A DNA stretch of 64,000 nucleotides. Source: Pandoraea sp. PE-S2T-3. GTDB lineage: Bacteria > Pseudomonadota > Gammaproteobacteria > Burkholderiales > Burkholderiaceae. Below, one piece after another: positions 45,276-56,948 of this stretch (positions are counted from its first letter, which is position 1; each line of letters opens with the position of its first letter). The notes below the pieces were generated by a model. The model had not been told where the DNA came from and made no database searches. It saw only the letters and a list, made by a program, of their open reading frames with translations. The DNA lies in contig NZ_NGUQ01000007.1 of assembly GCF_002179965.1 (NCBI RefSeq), positions 558,001-622,000 of the forward strand. Direction: 5' to 3'. The translations under genes were made by a program, and so were the position numbers.

Positions 45276-45862
45276 CCGGAATTACCCGCTGGATTGGTGC
45301 TGCGATCGTTGGTTTTTCGCTGCTCGCCGCCGTCGCCTGGGCGCAAACCGGCCAAGAATCGCTGACCACACGGGTACGCCCGGTCGCCGCGATCGATAAA
45401 ACGCGTTATGTCGGCACCTGGTACGAAATAGCGCGCTATCCGAATTTCTTCGAGCGAAAATGTGTGTCGGACGTGACCGCTGAATACGTAGCGCGCGCCG
45501 ATGGCAGGATCGAAGTCACGAACAAATGCCGCAAAGACGATGGCACCTGGGTCAGCGATGCTGGCCTCGCACGCACCGACGGGCAGGGCACCGGCACCGC
45601 GCGGTTCAAGGTGACCTTTGCACCGGACTGGTTGCGCTGGATTCCCTGGCTTTGGGCGAACTACTGGGTTATCGTGCTCGACGGCGACTATCAGTATGCC
45701 GCTGTCGGAGAGCCGGGCCGCGAGTATCTGTGGATCCTGTCGCGCACGCCGACCATCGACGAGAACACGTTGAATCAAATGCGCGCGCAGTTGCGCAAAC
45801 AAGGCTACGACACCGACAAGCTCGTGTTGACGCCGCAGAAAGCCAGTACCGGCAATAACTGA
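45272..45862 (+). CDS. Secreted lipocalin family protein (Blc-like)
   Basis: 196 aa. A Sec signal ([22 protein letters not shown]) precedes the lipocalin hallmark [20 protein letters not shown]. The Blc-type segments follow: [10 protein letters not shown] with NKCRK (likely disulfide), [29 protein letters not shown], and LWILSRTP. Blc of E. coli is an outer-membrane lipoprotein binding lysophospholipids. This protein has no lipobox Cys, so it should be soluble in the periplasm. It is translationally coupled to rsmG (ATGA overlap), an unexpected member of the rsmG-parA interval. Confidence 0.9.
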   Translation: MTGITRWIGAAIVGFSLLAAVAWAQTGQESLTTRVRPVAAIDKTRYVGTWYEIARYPNFFERKCVSDVTAEYVARADGRIEVTNKCRKDDGTWVSDAGLARTDGQGTGTARFKVTFAPDWLRWIPWLWANYWVIVLDGDYQYAAVGEPGREYLWILSRTPTIDENTLNQMRAQLRKQGYDTDKLVLTPQKASTGNN

Positions 45863-46046
45863 GCATTGCTCAGGTAATCGAATTCATCGAATTTGCAGTA
45901 TTTATCGGCAAGTCAGCCATCGACCGGCCGCGTGACCATGTCATGCTGTCGAATCGTTCGCCGACTTGGCGGCACGACCTGCATCACCCCGCTTCATCAG
46001 CATCAACCGCGCTTGAACAAGGCAGCATTCGGAGGACTACATCGGC

Positions 46047-46817
46047 ATGGCGAAAATTTTCTGCGTGGCCAATCAGAAGGGCGGCGTCGGCAAGACGACC
46101 ACCACGGTGAACCTCGCCGCCGGTCTGGCGTCGCACGGACAGCGTGTCCTGTTGGTCGACCTGGATCCGCAGGGCAACGCGACAATGGGCAGCGGCATCG
46201 ACAAGGGCGCGCTCGAGACGAGCGTCTACGAAGTGCTGGTCGATGGCACCGACGTGAGCGTGAGCCGTCAGCGTTCGGAGACGGGTAACTACGACGTGTT
46301 GCCCGCCAACCGCGAACTCGCGGGGGCCGACGTGGAGCTGGTGTCGCTCGAGAACCGCGATACGCGTCTCAAGCAGGCACTCGAGAAAGTGGACGACGCG
46401 TACGATTTCGTCCTCATCGATTGCCCGCCGACGCTCTCGCTGCTGACGCTCAACGGCCTGTGTGCCGCGCACGGCGTGATCATTCCGATGCAGTGCGAGT
46501 ACTTCGCGCTCGAAGGGCTCTCGGATCTCGTCAACACGATCAAGCAGGTGCACGCGAATCTGAACCGTGACCTGAAGGTCATCGGCTTGCTGCGCGTGAT
46601 GTTCGATCCGCGTATCACGCTGCAACAACAAGTCTCGGAGCAGCTCAAGCAGCACTTCGGCGACAAGGTTTTCAACGCGATCATTCCGCGCAATGTGCGG
46701 CTCGCCGAGGCGCCGAGCTACGGCATGCCCGGCGTCGTCTTCGACCCCGCATCGCGTGGCGCGCAGGCGTATCTGCAATTCGGCGCAGAGATGATCGCGC
46801 GCATTCAAACTATGTAA
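46047..46817 (+). CDS. parA: Chromosome-partitioning ATPase ParA (Soj)
   Basis: 256-aa ParA/MinD-superfamily ATPase. The deviant Walker A KGGVGKTTT is at residues 11-19 (IFCVANQKGGVGKTTTTVNL). Walker A' LLVDLDPQGNATMG and Walker B FVLIDCPPTLSLLTLNG follow. It lacks the N-terminal DNA-binding extension of plasmid ParA proteins, as expected for a chromosomal Soj. With ParB and the parS cluster 2-5 kb upstream it segregates the origin. It lies 184 bp after the lipocalin gene and 27 bp before parB. Confidence 0.96.
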   Translation: MAKIFCVANQKGGVGKTTTTVNLAAGLASHGQRVLLVDLDPQGNATMGSGIDKGALETSVYEVLVDGTDVSVSRQRSETGNYDVLPANRELAGADVELVSLENRDTRLKQALEKVDDAYDFVLIDCPPTLSLLTLNGLCAAHGVIIPMQCEYFALEGLSDLVNTIKQVHANLNRDLKVIGLLRVMFDPRITLQQQVSEQLKQHFGDKVFNAIIPRNVRLAEAPSYGMPGVVFDPASRGAQAYLQFGAEMIARIQTM

Positions 46818-46844
46818 GGCGCATTCGCGCAGGAACGCATTGTC

Positions 46845-47744
46845 ATGGCGACCAAGACCAACGCACTCAAAAAGAAGGGCCTGGGCCGCGGCCTCGAAGC
46901 GCTGCTCGGCGCACACGCCGATAACCATAACGGCGCCGACGAAGCCTCGGCCGAAGGCGCACCGTCGGTGATGGCGCTCGACCGCTTGCAGGCGGGCAAG
47001 TACCAGCCGCGTACGCGCATGGATGAAGGCGCATTGCAGGAACTCGCCGCGAGCATTCGCGCGCAAGGGCTGATGCAGCCGATCCTCGTGCGCCGTGTCG
47101 ACGGTGAGAAGTACGAAATTATTGCCGGCGAACGGCGCTTCCGTGCCGCCCGCATGGCCGGGCTGTCGGAAGTGCCCGTGCTCGTGCGCGATGTGCCCGA
47201 TGAAGCCGCCGCCGCGATGGCGCTCATCGAGAACATTCAGCGCGAAGATCTGAATCCGCTGGAAGAAGCGCAGGGCATTCAACGCCTGCTCGGTGAATTC
47301 AATTACACGCATGAACAGGCCGCTGAATCGCTCGGCCGTTCGCGCAGCGCCGTGTCGAATCTGCTGCGCCTGCTCAACCTCGCGCAACCGGTGCAGACGA
47401 TGCTGCTCGCCGGCGATCTCGATATGGGGCATGCACGTGCGTTGCTCTCCGTCGATGCCGCCACGCAGATCACGCTCGCCAATCAGGTGGTGAACAAGCG
47501 GCTTTCGGTGCGCGACACCGAGCGCATCGTCAACGCGTCGCTCAAGCCGCAAGGCGATGGCATTCGCCGTCGTTCGGCGGAAGAGGGCGGGCGCGATGTG
47601 ACGCGTCTCGAAGAAGAGCTGTCCGATTTGCTGGCGTCGAACGTGAAGATCAAGGTCGGCCGCAAGGGCGCCGGTGCGCTCACCATCGAATTCGGCAGCC
47701 TCGATGCGCTCGACGGCATTCTCGCGCGCATTCGTGACGAATAA
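46845..47744 (+). CDS. parB: Chromosome-partitioning protein ParB (Spo0J)
   Basis: 299-aa ParB. It begins KKKGLGRGLEALLG, the conserved ParA-stimulating N-terminus. The CTP-binding region contains GERRFRAARMAGL and IENIQREDLNPLEEA. The HTH that reads parS is EQAAESLGRSRSAVSNLLRLL, followed by a C-terminal dimerisation domain. It binds the TGTTTCACGTGAAACA sites listed here and spreads as a CTP-dependent clamp, by family knowledge. It is co-transcribed with parA. Confidence 0.96.
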   Translation: MATKTNALKKKGLGRGLEALLGAHADNHNGADEASAEGAPSVMALDRLQAGKYQPRTRMDEGALQELAASIRAQGLMQPILVRRVDGEKYEIIAGERRFRAARMAGLSEVPVLVRDVPDEAAAAMALIENIQREDLNPLEEAQGIQRLLGEFNYTHEQAAESLGRSRSAVSNLLRLLNLAQPVQTMLLAGDLDMGHARALLSVDAATQITLANQVVNKRLSVRDTERIVNASLKPQGDGIRRRSAEEGGRDVTRLEEELSDLLASNVKIKVGRKGAGALTIEFGSLDALDGILARIRDE

Positions 47745-47776
47745 TGTCGGTGTCCTGATTATCTGAATATCCACAC

Positions 47777-48952
47777 ATGACCGATGACGCGCAGCATCAG
47801 ACGGCACCCGCGCGGTTGACGCTGATGAAGCGCACATTGGGTGCGTTGGGTGTGTTGTTCGAACGGGTGCGCAGCGATCGCGTGCTCGTGATTTTGCTGA
47901 TCGCGTTTGTCGCGCTACAGATACTTCGACCGGCAAGTGCCGGTGCGTTGTTTGCGCGGATCGATCAGCACACCATCCTCACGCTCGCCGGCCTGCTGAT
48001 GCTTACGCGGGCCATCGACCAGAGCGGCTTTCTCGATTGGCTCGCGCAACGATTGTTGCGATGGTTTCGCACCGAACGGCGCCTCGCGTTGTTGATGGTG
48101 AGTTTTGCGGCGGTGTTGTCCACGCTGCTCACCAACGACGTCGCGTTGTTCGCGGTGGTGCCGCTGGCGTTGTCGCTGGCGCGCATTGCGCCGGTGCGCA
48201 TCGAGCGGCTGATCATCTTCCTCGCACTGGCGGTCAACGCCGGGTCGAGTCTCACGCCGCTGGGCAACCCCCAGAACCTCTTCCTGTGGCAGCACAGCGG
48301 GATGGGCTTCGGTGGGTACGTCGTCATGATGACGCCGATCACCGTGGCGCTCATGGCGCTTCTGCTGGCCGTCTGTGCGTTCGCGTTCGACTCGCGGGCC
48401 CTGCATTTTCAGCGGCGGGGGCCGTCGCACGAGGTGCGCTGGCCGCTGCTGTGGACCGCACTCGTATTGTTCGTCGCGTTCGTGGCGCTGGCCGATCACG
48501 GTCTCGCCGGCTGGGCGTGCGCCGGGGTGGCGGTGGTGCTGTTGCTGGCGCGCCGCAGTGCGGTGCTTGGCATCGACTGGCTGCTGCTGACGATCTTCGT
48601 GCTGATGTTCGTGGTGTTGCGCGGCGTGGCCGAGATGCCGGAAGTGCGCACGCTACTGGGGCATGTCGATTTTTCGGGCACCCTGGCGGCTTATCTGGGC
48701 GGCGCCGTGTTGTCACAATTCATCAGTAATGTGCCCGCAGCGATTTTGCTCGCGGAGTACACGCAGAACTGGCCGGCGCTCGCTCACGGCGTTGCCGTCG
48801 GGGGCTTTGGCCTGGCCGTCGGGTCGTTAGCGAACCTAATTGCATTGCGCATGGCGAAATCGAGCAAAATCTGGTGGCACTTTCACTGGATTTCGATACC
48901 GTTTTACCTGGTGGCACTGGGGCTGGGGTTCGCTGCCCTGAAATGGGTCTGA
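47777..48952 (+). CDS. ArsB/NhaD-superfamily anion transporter (YbiR-like)
   Basis: 391-aa membrane protein of the ion-transporter (SLC13/ArsB) superfamily. The repeated half motifs are LSTLLTNDVALFAVVPLALSLA and NAGSSLTPLGNPQNLFLW in the first half, and QFISNVPAAILLAEYT with AVGSLANLIALRMA in the second. These resemble E. coli YbiR and citrate/arsenite carriers more than the DASS protein at 15162. The substrate is unknown. It lies 32 bp after parB, so it may be read from the par transcript, although it has no evident link to segregation. Confidence 0.85.
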   Translation: MTDDAQHQTAPARLTLMKRTLGALGVLFERVRSDRVLVILLIAFVALQILRPASAGALFARIDQHTILTLAGLLMLTRAIDQSGFLDWLAQRLLRWFRTERRLALLMVSFAAVLSTLLTNDVALFAVVPLALSLARIAPVRIERLIIFLALAVNAGSSLTPLGNPQNLFLWQHSGMGFGGYVVMMTPITVALMALLLAVCAFAFDSRALHFQRRGPSHEVRWPLLWTALVLFVAFVALADHGLAGWACAGVAVVLLLARRSAVLGIDWLLLTIFVLMFVVLRGVAEMPEVRTLLGHVDFSGTLAAYLGGAVLSQFISNVPAAILLAEYTQNWPALAHGVAVGGFGLAVGSLANLIALRMAKSSKIWWHFHWISIPFYLVALGLGFAALKWV

Positions 48953-49102
48953 TCATGCCCTCGAAGCGGCGCAGATGTCGTGATTGCGCGGCCTTCCGGA
49001 CGAATGCCGCGCTGCACCATGCGAGAATGCGCACTCCGTGAGAGTTGGCGCCAAATCGAAGCATGCACTGCACAGTTTCGGCGAATTTGTTGCGTGTTTC
49101 AA

Positions 49103-49132
49103 TTGACTGGCGTTCGTAATCTCCCGTAAAAT
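49103..49132 (+). promoter_or_regulatory. Candidate sigma-70 promoter of the atp operon
   Basis: TTGACT and TAAAAT are separated by 18 bp, 64 bp before the atpI start, in the 243-bp gap after the YbiR-like gene. Confidence 0.6.
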
Positions 49133-49195
49133 CTCGCGGGTTTAACTGCTTGAAGAGCCCATTCGTTTTGCACGAGTCGGGCGGGGAGGTACGAG

Positions 49196-49699
49196 ATGGC
49201 CGATGAAATACGGTCGAACTTGGAACCGAAACCGCAAGCGCCGGCGCATGCAACAGATGATGTTTGGGACGACGAGCAGGAGCAAGAAACAATCGTTCCG
49301 CTCACGCGTGCGCAGGCCGAGCGCCTGTTCGGTCCCAATGTGGGGCGCGCATCCCGTGTGACTCCATTCAGAGTGGTGGGTGCCCAAGTACTGTTGTCGC
49401 TCGCGGCGACACTGGCTTGGTGGGTACTCTCGGCATCGCCCCAAGAGGCTGCGGTGTCTGCGTGGCTGGGCGGAATGATGGGTTGGGTGCCGGGCGCATT
49501 GTTTGCGCTGCGGCTAAGAATTTCAGGTGATCGCCTCTCCGTCGGTTCATTGGTGGCGGGGGAAGCGGTCAAGGTAGCAACGACGATTGCGTTGTTGGTG
49601 GCCATAGCGTTCGGTTACCCGGGAGTTCACTGGGTAGCGTTGCTGGTCACCTTCGTGCTGACGCTGAAGGCCTATTGGCTGGCGATGGCATTCAAGTAG
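49196..49699 (+). CDS. atpI: ATP synthase subunit I (AtpI)
   Basis: 167 aa, the usual first gene of proteobacterial atp operons. An acidic, charged N-terminal region of about 55 residues precedes four membrane segments ([70 protein letters not shown]). AtpI helps assemble the c-ring or import Mg2+, but is not part of the mature enzyme. The operon order and topology support the call more than sequence motifs do. Confidence 0.9.
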   Translation: MADEIRSNLEPKPQAPAHATDDVWDDEQEQETIVPLTRAQAERLFGPNVGRASRVTPFRVVGAQVLLSLAATLAWWVLSASPQEAAVSAWLGGMMGWVPGALFALRLRISGDRLSVGSLVAGEAVKVATTIALLVAIAFGYPGVHWVALLVTFVLTLKAYWLAMAFK

Positions 49700-49766
49700 C
49701 GGTCAATTCCGCTCACGCGTCGCGCGCTGCCGTGTGCGGATTTTCATAATTGGGTGTTTGATCGCT

Positions 49767-50618
49767 ATGTCAGTAGAAGCCGGTAGCCACGCTCCGAACC
49801 CGTCGGAGTACATTTCGCACCACCTGCAAAACCTCGCGAGCTCGACGCAGACGAAGATCGTCGACTTCTCGATCATCAACTGGGACACCATGTTCTGGTC
49901 GATCGCGATGGGCGCGCTGGGCTGCTTCGTGCTTTGGTTGGCCGCTCGTAAAGCCACCTCGGGCGTGCCGGGCCGTTTCCAGGCTGCGGTCGAAATGCTC
50001 GTCGAAATGGTCGAAGACCAGTCGAAGAGCATCGTGCACGGCAATCGTGCCTTCATCGCGCCGCTCGCGCTGACCGTGTTCGTCTGGGTCGCGCTCATGA
50101 ACTCGCTGGACCTGTTGCCCGTCGACCTGCCGTCGAAGGTCATCGGCTGGGTCGGTCTCGGCTCGATCATTACGCACCACCGTATTGTCCCGACGGCCGA
50201 TTTGAACGGCACGCTCGGTATCTCGTTTGGTGTGCTGATCCTGATGCTCTTCTACAGCTTCAAGATCAAGGGCGCTGGCGGCTTCATGCATGAGCTGTTC
50301 ACGGCACCGTTCGGTAACCACTTCCTGCTGTGGATTCCGAACCTGCTGCTCAATCTGATCGAATTCTGTGCCAAAACCGTGTCGCTCGGTATGCGACTGT
50401 TCGGCAATATGTACGCCGGCGAGCTGGTGTTCCTGTTGATCGCGCTGTTGGGCGGTATCTGGAGTTTTGGTGCAGATGCGTCGGTGCTGGGGTTTGTCGG
50501 TCATGTCATCGCCGGCACCGCATGGGCAATTTTCCACATCATGATCGTGCTGCTGCAGGCGTTCATCATGATGATGCTCACGCTGGTGTACATCGGCCAG
50601 GCGCACGACCATCACTGA
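49767..50618 (+). CDS. atpB: F1Fo ATP synthase subunit a
   Basis: 283-aa membrane subunit carrying the proton half-channels of Fo. I start at the ATG at 49767 ([20 protein letters not shown]), matching betaproteobacterial AtpB N-termini; the frame from 49734 adds 11 residues. The essential Arg lies in [15 protein letters not shown], and the C-terminal helix contains [19 protein letters not shown]. It follows atpI by 67 bp. Confidence 0.95.
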   Translation: MSVEAGSHAPNPSEYISHHLQNLASSTQTKIVDFSIINWDTMFWSIAMGALGCFVLWLAARKATSGVPGRFQAAVEMLVEMVEDQSKSIVHGNRAFIAPLALTVFVWVALMNSLDLLPVDLPSKVIGWVGLGSIITHHRIVPTADLNGTLGISFGVLILMLFYSFKIKGAGGFMHELFTAPFGNHFLLWIPNLLLNLIEFCAKTVSLGMRLFGNMYAGELVFLLIALLGGIWSFGADASVLGFVGHVIAGTAWAIFHIMIVLLQAFIMMMLTLVYIGQAHDHH

Positions 50619-50639
50619 TCGGTTGTCGTGGTCGTTACC

Positions 50640-50968
<329 letters not shown>

Positions 50969-51090
50969 GTTTCTTTCGGATGGTCGCGCACTGATCCGCG
51001 CGACCTGGACATGAACGGCGCGCCCAAGCCAGCAGGCACAATGGGGCGCGCTGTTTTGCCAATCGACTCGCAACACCGAAAGGGAACACC

Positions 51091-51561
51091 GTGAACATCA
51101 ACGCAACTCTGTTCGCGCAAACCGTCGTGTTTCTGATCCTGGCATGGTTCACGATGAAGTTCGTGTGGCCGCCGCTGATCAAGGCTATTGACGAACGCGC
51201 GAAGAAAATCGCTGACGGTCTGGCTGCTGCCGATAAGGGCAAGGCCGAACTCGAAGCCGCCAACAAGCGCTCCACGCAAGCCCTCACGGAAGCCCGTGAC
51301 GAAGGCGCGAAGCGTATTGCCGACGCTGAAAAGCGCGCGCAAGCCGTGGCCGAAGAGATCAAGCAGCAGGCTCAAGCCGAAGCCGCCCGTATCATCGCCA
51401 ACGCCAAAGCTGAAGCCGAGAACCAGGCCGTCAAGGTCCGTGAATCGCTGCGCGAAGACGTTGCCGGTCTGGCAGTCAAGGGCGCCGAGCAGATCCTGAA
51501 GCGCGAAGTTGACGCCAAGGCCCATGCTGACCTGCTGAACCAACTCAAGGCAGAGCTCTGA
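51091..51561 (+). CDS. atpF: F1Fo ATP synthase subunit b
   Basis: 156-aa stator subunit. One N-terminal membrane helix ([21 protein letters not shown]) is followed by a long charged coiled coil ([20 protein letters not shown]) that dimerises and reaches F1. Length matches E. coli AtpF (156). The stop lies 2 bp before atpH, implying coupling. Confidence 0.96.
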   Translation: MNINATLFAQTVVFLILAWFTMKFVWPPLIKAIDERAKKIADGLAAADKGKAELEAANKRSTQALTEARDEGAKRIADAEKRAQAVAEEIKQQAQAEAARIIANAKAEAENQAVKVRESLREDVAGLAVKGAEQILKREVDAKAHADLLNQLKAEL

Positions 51562-51563
51562 TC

Positions 51564-52094
51564 ATGGCCGAACTCGCAACCATCGCTCGTCCGTACGCTG
51601 AGGCGTTGTTCCGCGTGGCCAAGGCCGGTGATCTGAATCGCTGGTCGGAGCTGGTGCGCGAACTGGCGCAAGTGGCAGCGCTTCCCGAAGTGGCCAATCT
51701 GGCCGACGATCCCAAGGTAACGCCGGCGCAAGTCGTCGACGTGCTGACGGCTGCCGTGAAATCGACCGACGCTGAAGTGCGTAACTTCGTCGCCGCTGTG
51801 GTCGAAAACGGTCGCCTGGCTGCCATGACGGAAGTCGCCGAGCAGTTCGAGGCGTTGAAGAACGCCGCCGCCGGTTCGGCGGATGCCACGATCGAAAGCG
51901 CCTTCCCGCTCGACGGTGAGCAACTGACCTCGCTGGTCAAGGGCCTCGAGCACAAGTTCGGCCGCAAGCTCAACCCGAGCGTGACGGTAGACCCGTCGCT
52001 GATCGGTGGCGTGCGTGTGGTGGTTGGCGACGAGGTGCTGGACACTTCGGTGCGCGCCCGCCTGGCGGCCATGCGGACGTCGCTGACGGCCTGA
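51564..52094 (+). CDS. atpH: F1Fo ATP synthase subunit delta
   Basis: 176-aa stator subunit linking b to the top of F1. It begins [17 protein letters not shown], the delta/OSCP signature, and ends with [26 protein letters not shown], the conserved C-terminal block. It sits between atpF (2 bp) and atpA (51 bp). Confidence 0.96.
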   Translation: MAELATIARPYAEALFRVAKAGDLNRWSELVRELAQVAALPEVANLADDPKVTPAQVVDVLTAAVKSTDAEVRNFVAAVVENGRLAAMTEVAEQFEALKNAAAGSADATIESAFPLDGEQLTSLVKGLEHKFGRKLNPSVTVDPSLIGGVRVVVGDEVLDTSVRARLAAMRTSLTA

Positions 52095-52145
52095 CGGCCG
52101 GCGCGAATCGCCTGCGACGGCAAGAATTGAATATCAGGAGCACAT

Positions 52146-53687
52146 ATGCAACTCAATCCCTCTGAAATCAGCGAACTGATCAAGAGCCGGATTCAAGGTC
52201 TCGAGAGCGGCGCCGAAGTCCGTAACGAAGGCACCGTGATTTCGGTGACTGACGGTATCTGCCGCATTCATGGCCTGTCGGACGTGATGCAAGGTGAAAT
52301 GCTCGAATTTCCGGGCAACACCTTCGGTCTGGCACTGAACCTCGAGCGCGACTCCGTCGGCGCCGTGATTCTGGGTGAATACGAGCACATCTCGGAAGGC
52401 GACACCGTCAAGTGCACGGGCCGCATTCTGGAAGTGCCGGTCGGTCCGGAACTGAAAGGCCGCGTCGTTGACGCGCTGGGCGTGCCTATCGATGGCAAGG
52501 GCCCGATCAACGCCAAGATGACCGACGCAATCGAAAAGATTGCCCCGGGCGTGATTTGGCGTAAGTCGGTGTCGCAGCCGCTGCAAACGGGTACCAAGGC
52601 TATCGACGCCATGGTGCCGATCGGCCGTGGCCAGCGCGAGCTGATCATTGGTGACCGTCAGACGGGTAAGACCGCTGTGGCCATCGACACGATCATTTCG
52701 CAAAAGGGCAAGGGCGTGACCTGCGTCTACGTCGCGATCGGCCAGAAGGCTTCGTCGATCATGAACGTGGTGCGCAAGCTCGAAGAAATGGGCGCGATGG
52801 AATACACCATCATCGTGACCGCTACCGCTTCGGACTCGGCCGCCATGCAGTTCATCGCACCGTACGCCGGTTGCACGATGGGCGAATACTTCCGCGACCG
52901 CGGCGAAGACGCGCTGATCATTTATGACGACTTGACCAAGCAAGCTTGGGCGTACCGTCAGATCTCGCTGCTGCTGCGCCGCCCGCCGGGCCGTGAAGCT
53001 TACCCGGGTGACGTGTTCTATCTGCACTCGCGTCTGCTTGAGCGTGCCGCTCGCGTCTCGGAAGAGTACGTCGAGAAGTTCACGAACGGCGCGATCAAGG
53101 GCCAAAGCGGCTCGCTGACCGCACTGCCGATCATTGAAACGCAAGCCGGTGACGTGACCGCGTTCGTTCCGACGAACGTGATTTCGATTACCGACGGCCA
53201 GATCTTCCTGGAAACCGACCTCTTCAACGCAGGTATCCGTCCGGCAATTAACGCCGGTATTTCGGTGTCGCGCGTCGGTGGTGCTGCCCAGACCAAGGTC
53301 ATCAAGAAGCTGTCGGGCGGTATCCGTACCGACTTGGCTCAGTACCGTGAGCTGGCTGCGTTCGCGCAGTTCGCTTCGGACCTGGATGAAGCCACCCGCA
53401 AGCAGCTGGAGCGCGGCCGCCGCGTGACGGAACTGCTCAAGCAGCCGCAGTATCAGCCGCTGCAAGTGTGGGAACTGGCCGTGTCGCTGTTCGCCGCCAA
53501 CAACGGTTATCTGGACGATCTCGAAATCGCTCAGGTCCTGCCGTTCGAAAAGGGTCTGCGCGAAGTTCTGAAGACCAGCCACGCTGCGCTGATCGGCCGT
53601 ATCGAAGAGACCAAAGATCTCTCGAAGGACGACGATGCTGCCCTGCACGCTGCGATCAAGGACTTCAAGAAGACCGGCGCTTACTAA
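52146..53687 (+). CDS. atpA: F1Fo ATP synthase subunit alpha
   Basis: 513-aa regulatory nucleotide-binding subunit, identical in length to E. coli AtpA. The P-loop [13 protein letters not shown] and the family signature [17 protein letters not shown] are present. AGGAG lies five bases before the ATG. It forms the hexameric F1 head with AtpD. Confidence 0.97.
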   Translation: MQLNPSEISELIKSRIQGLESGAEVRNEGTVISVTDGICRIHGLSDVMQGEMLEFPGNTFGLALNLERDSVGAVILGEYEHISEGDTVKCTGRILEVPVGPELKGRVVDALGVPIDGKGPINAKMTDAIEKIAPGVIWRKSVSQPLQTGTKAIDAMVPIGRGQRELIIGDRQTGKTAVAIDTIISQKGKGVTCVYVAIGQKASSIMNVVRKLEEMGAMEYTIIVTATASDSAAMQFIAPYAGCTMGEYFRDRGEDALIIYDDLTKQAWAYRQISLLLRRPPGREAYPGDVFYLHSRLLERAARVSEEYVEKFTNGAIKGQSGSLTALPIIETQAGDVTAFVPTNVISITDGQIFLETDLFNAGIRPAINAGISVSRVGGAAQTKVIKKLSGGIRTDLAQYRELAAFAQFASDLDEATRKQLERGRRVTELLKQPQYQPLQVWELAVSLFAANNGYLDDLEIAQVLPFEKGLREVLKTSHAALIGRIEETKDLSKDDDAALHAAIKDFKKTGAY

Positions 53688-53775
53688 TCCGGTTGAATCG
53701 GTAACTATTCAACGGACCCGGGAAGGCGCGATGTTCAGGCAAGAGCGGACGTCGCGCCGAGACAAGGAGTAAGCA

Positions 53776-54663
53776 ATGGCTGGAATGAAGGAAATTCGCG
53801 GCAAGATCAAGAGCGTGCAAAACACGCGCAAGATCACCAAGGCCATGGAAATGGTGGCCGCGTCGAAGATGCGCAAGGCGCAGGAACGCATGCGCCATGC
53901 CCGGCCGTACGCTGAGAAGGTACGCCAGATCGCTGCGCATATGGGCCAGGCGAATCCGGAATACCACCACCCGTTCATGGTGAAGCATGCCGACGCGAAA
54001 GCGGCCGGCATCATCGTGGTGACGACGGACAAGGGTCTGTGCGGCGGCTTGAACACCAACGTGCTGCGTGCCGTGGTGAGCAAGCTGAAGGCGATCGAAG
54101 CGCAAGGTTTGAAGATTGAAGCCACCGCCATTGGCGGCAAGGGCTTCGGTTTCCTGAACCGTATCGGCGCGAAGGTGGTCTCGCACGTGGTGCAACTGGG
54201 CGACACCCCGCACCTCGACAAGTTGATCGGCGCCGTGAAGGTGCAGCTCGACGCGTATGCCGAAGGCAAGCTCGATGCCGTGTATCTGGCCTACAACCGC
54301 TTCGTCAACACGATGAAGCAGGAAACCGTGGTCGAACAACTGCTGCCGCTGCCCGAGAAGTTCGAAGGCCAGTCGGAAGACGCGAGCGCAGTGCCGGCAA
54401 CGCATTCGTGGGACTACATCTACGAACCGGACGCAAAGTCGGTGGTGGATGCCCTGCTGGTGCGTTACGTCGAAGCGGTCGTGTATCAGGCAGTCGCAGA
54501 GAACATGGCGTCGGAGCAGTCCGCCCGTATGGTGGCCATGAAGGCCGCATCGGACAACGCGAAGACCGTGATCGGTGAATTGCAGATGGTCTACAACAAG
54601 GGCCGTCAAGCATCGATTACGAAGGAACTGTCCGAAATCGTGGGTGGCGCTGCCGCTGTTTAA
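53776..54663 (+). CDS. atpG: F1Fo ATP synthase subunit gamma
   Basis: 295-aa central rotor shaft. N-terminal and C-terminal coiled-coil helices are conserved ([68 protein letters not shown] in parts), with DKGLCGGLN in the middle domain. It is slightly longer than the E. coli protein (287). Confidence 0.96.
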   Translation: MAGMKEIRGKIKSVQNTRKITKAMEMVAASKMRKAQERMRHARPYAEKVRQIAAHMGQANPEYHHPFMVKHADAKAAGIIVVTTDKGLCGGLNTNVLRAVVSKLKAIEAQGLKIEATAIGGKGFGFLNRIGAKVVSHVVQLGDTPHLDKLIGAVKVQLDAYAEGKLDAVYLAYNRFVNTMKQETVVEQLLPLPEKFEGQSEDASAVPATHSWDYIYEPDAKSVVDALLVRYVEAVVYQAVAENMASEQSARMVAMKAASDNAKTVIGELQMVYNKGRQASITKELSEIVGGAAAV

Positions 54664-54706
54664 GCGGTGGCACGGGCCGATGCGCCGCAAGGCGAAATGA
54701 ATTTGA

Positions 54707-56116
<1,410 letters not shown>

Positions 56117-56264
56117 ACGGTTGAGTGCCGGGTGATGGCGGAGGTCTCTCGCGAGACTTGCGCTGCACCGGCAGGTGACTGTCGAACGGCGAGGTAGCGG
56201 GGCGAGGGCGGTAACGACCGCGCTCGGTGCCTCTGCCGCTTCATCACACTCAACGGGAGCGATT

Positions 56265-56684
56265 ATGGCAACCATTCACGTAGACGTCGTCAGCGCAGAA
56301 GAGCAGATCTTCTCGGGTCGTGCGCGCTTTGTGGCGCTGCCGGGCGAAGCCGGCGAGCTGGGCATTTTGCCCGGTCACACGCCGCTGATCACGCGCATCA
56401 AGCCGGGTGCCGTGCGCATCGAGGACGAAGCAGGTAACGAAGATTTCGTCTTCGTCGCCGGCGGCATTCTCGAAGTGCAACCGGGCACGGTGACCGTGCT
56501 CGCCGACACCGCTATCCGCGGCAAGGACCTGGACGAGGCAAAAGCTGCCGATGCCAAGCGTCGCGCGGAAGAAGCGCTTGCGAACAAGGATTCGAACATC
56601 GAGTACGCGAAAGCCCAGGCCGAATTGGCCGAAGCCATCGCCCAACTCGCTGCGATCAGCAAGCTGCGCAAGGCAAAGCTGTAA
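56265..56684 (+). CDS. atpC: F1Fo ATP synthase subunit epsilon
   Basis: 139 aa from the ATG at 56265 (GGGAG five bases upstream); the frame from 56175 is not conserved-looking. The beta-sandwich shows [31 protein letters not shown] (in parts) and ends with a helical hairpin of charged and Ala residues. It couples rotor to c-ring and can inhibit hydrolysis. It is the last atp gene, followed by a terminator. Confidence 0.96.
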   Translation: MATIHVDVVSAEEQIFSGRARFVALPGEAGELGILPGHTPLITRIKPGAVRIEDEAGNEDFVFVAGGILEVQPGTVTVLADTAIRGKDLDEAKAADAKRRAEEALANKDSNIEYAKAQAELAEAIAQLAAISKLRKAKL

Positions 56685-56735
56685 ATTGGCGTTGTCGTAG
56701 TACCGGCCCCAACGCCGGTGTTGCGAACGATGCAG

Positions 56736-56775
56736 AAAGCTCCATGCATGAAAGTGCGTGGAGCTTTTGTTTTTT
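56736..56775 (+). terminator. Intrinsic terminator of the atp operon
   Basis: The arms AAAGCTCCATGCA and TGCGTGGAGCTTT (one G-U pair) have a 6-nt loop and are followed by TGTTTTTT, about 52 bp after atpC. Confidence 0.9.
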
Positions 56776-56825
56776 CCGATCACCGCATTCTCTCAGGGCC
56801 ATCCCCACTCGTTAGGTCACGTGAA

Positions 56826-56839
56826 TTACGTTAACGTAA
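56826..56839. promoter_or_regulatory. Palindromic operator upstream of the acyl-CoA synthetase
   Basis: TTACGTTAACGTAA is a perfect 14-bp palindrome flanked by a second half-site-like ACGTCAAC. It is 109 bp before the gene. It resembles MerR-type LiuR operators of branched-chain/fatty-acid catabolism, from memory only. Confidence 0.55.
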
Positions 56840-56948
56840 ACGTCAACGCAGCGTGACGCGCTATTGTTGTAAAGACCAGCCAATAGCAGCGTCGGGCACG
56901 ACAGCATTTCGCCATTTCAGCATTGCTTCAGTATCAGGAGACAAAAGC

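Noticed and set aside
45984-47936. 650-aa open frame antisense to parA and parB
   Set aside because: Mirror frame of strongly coding GC-rich genes; no motifs, His/Arg-rich composition typical of antisense translation.
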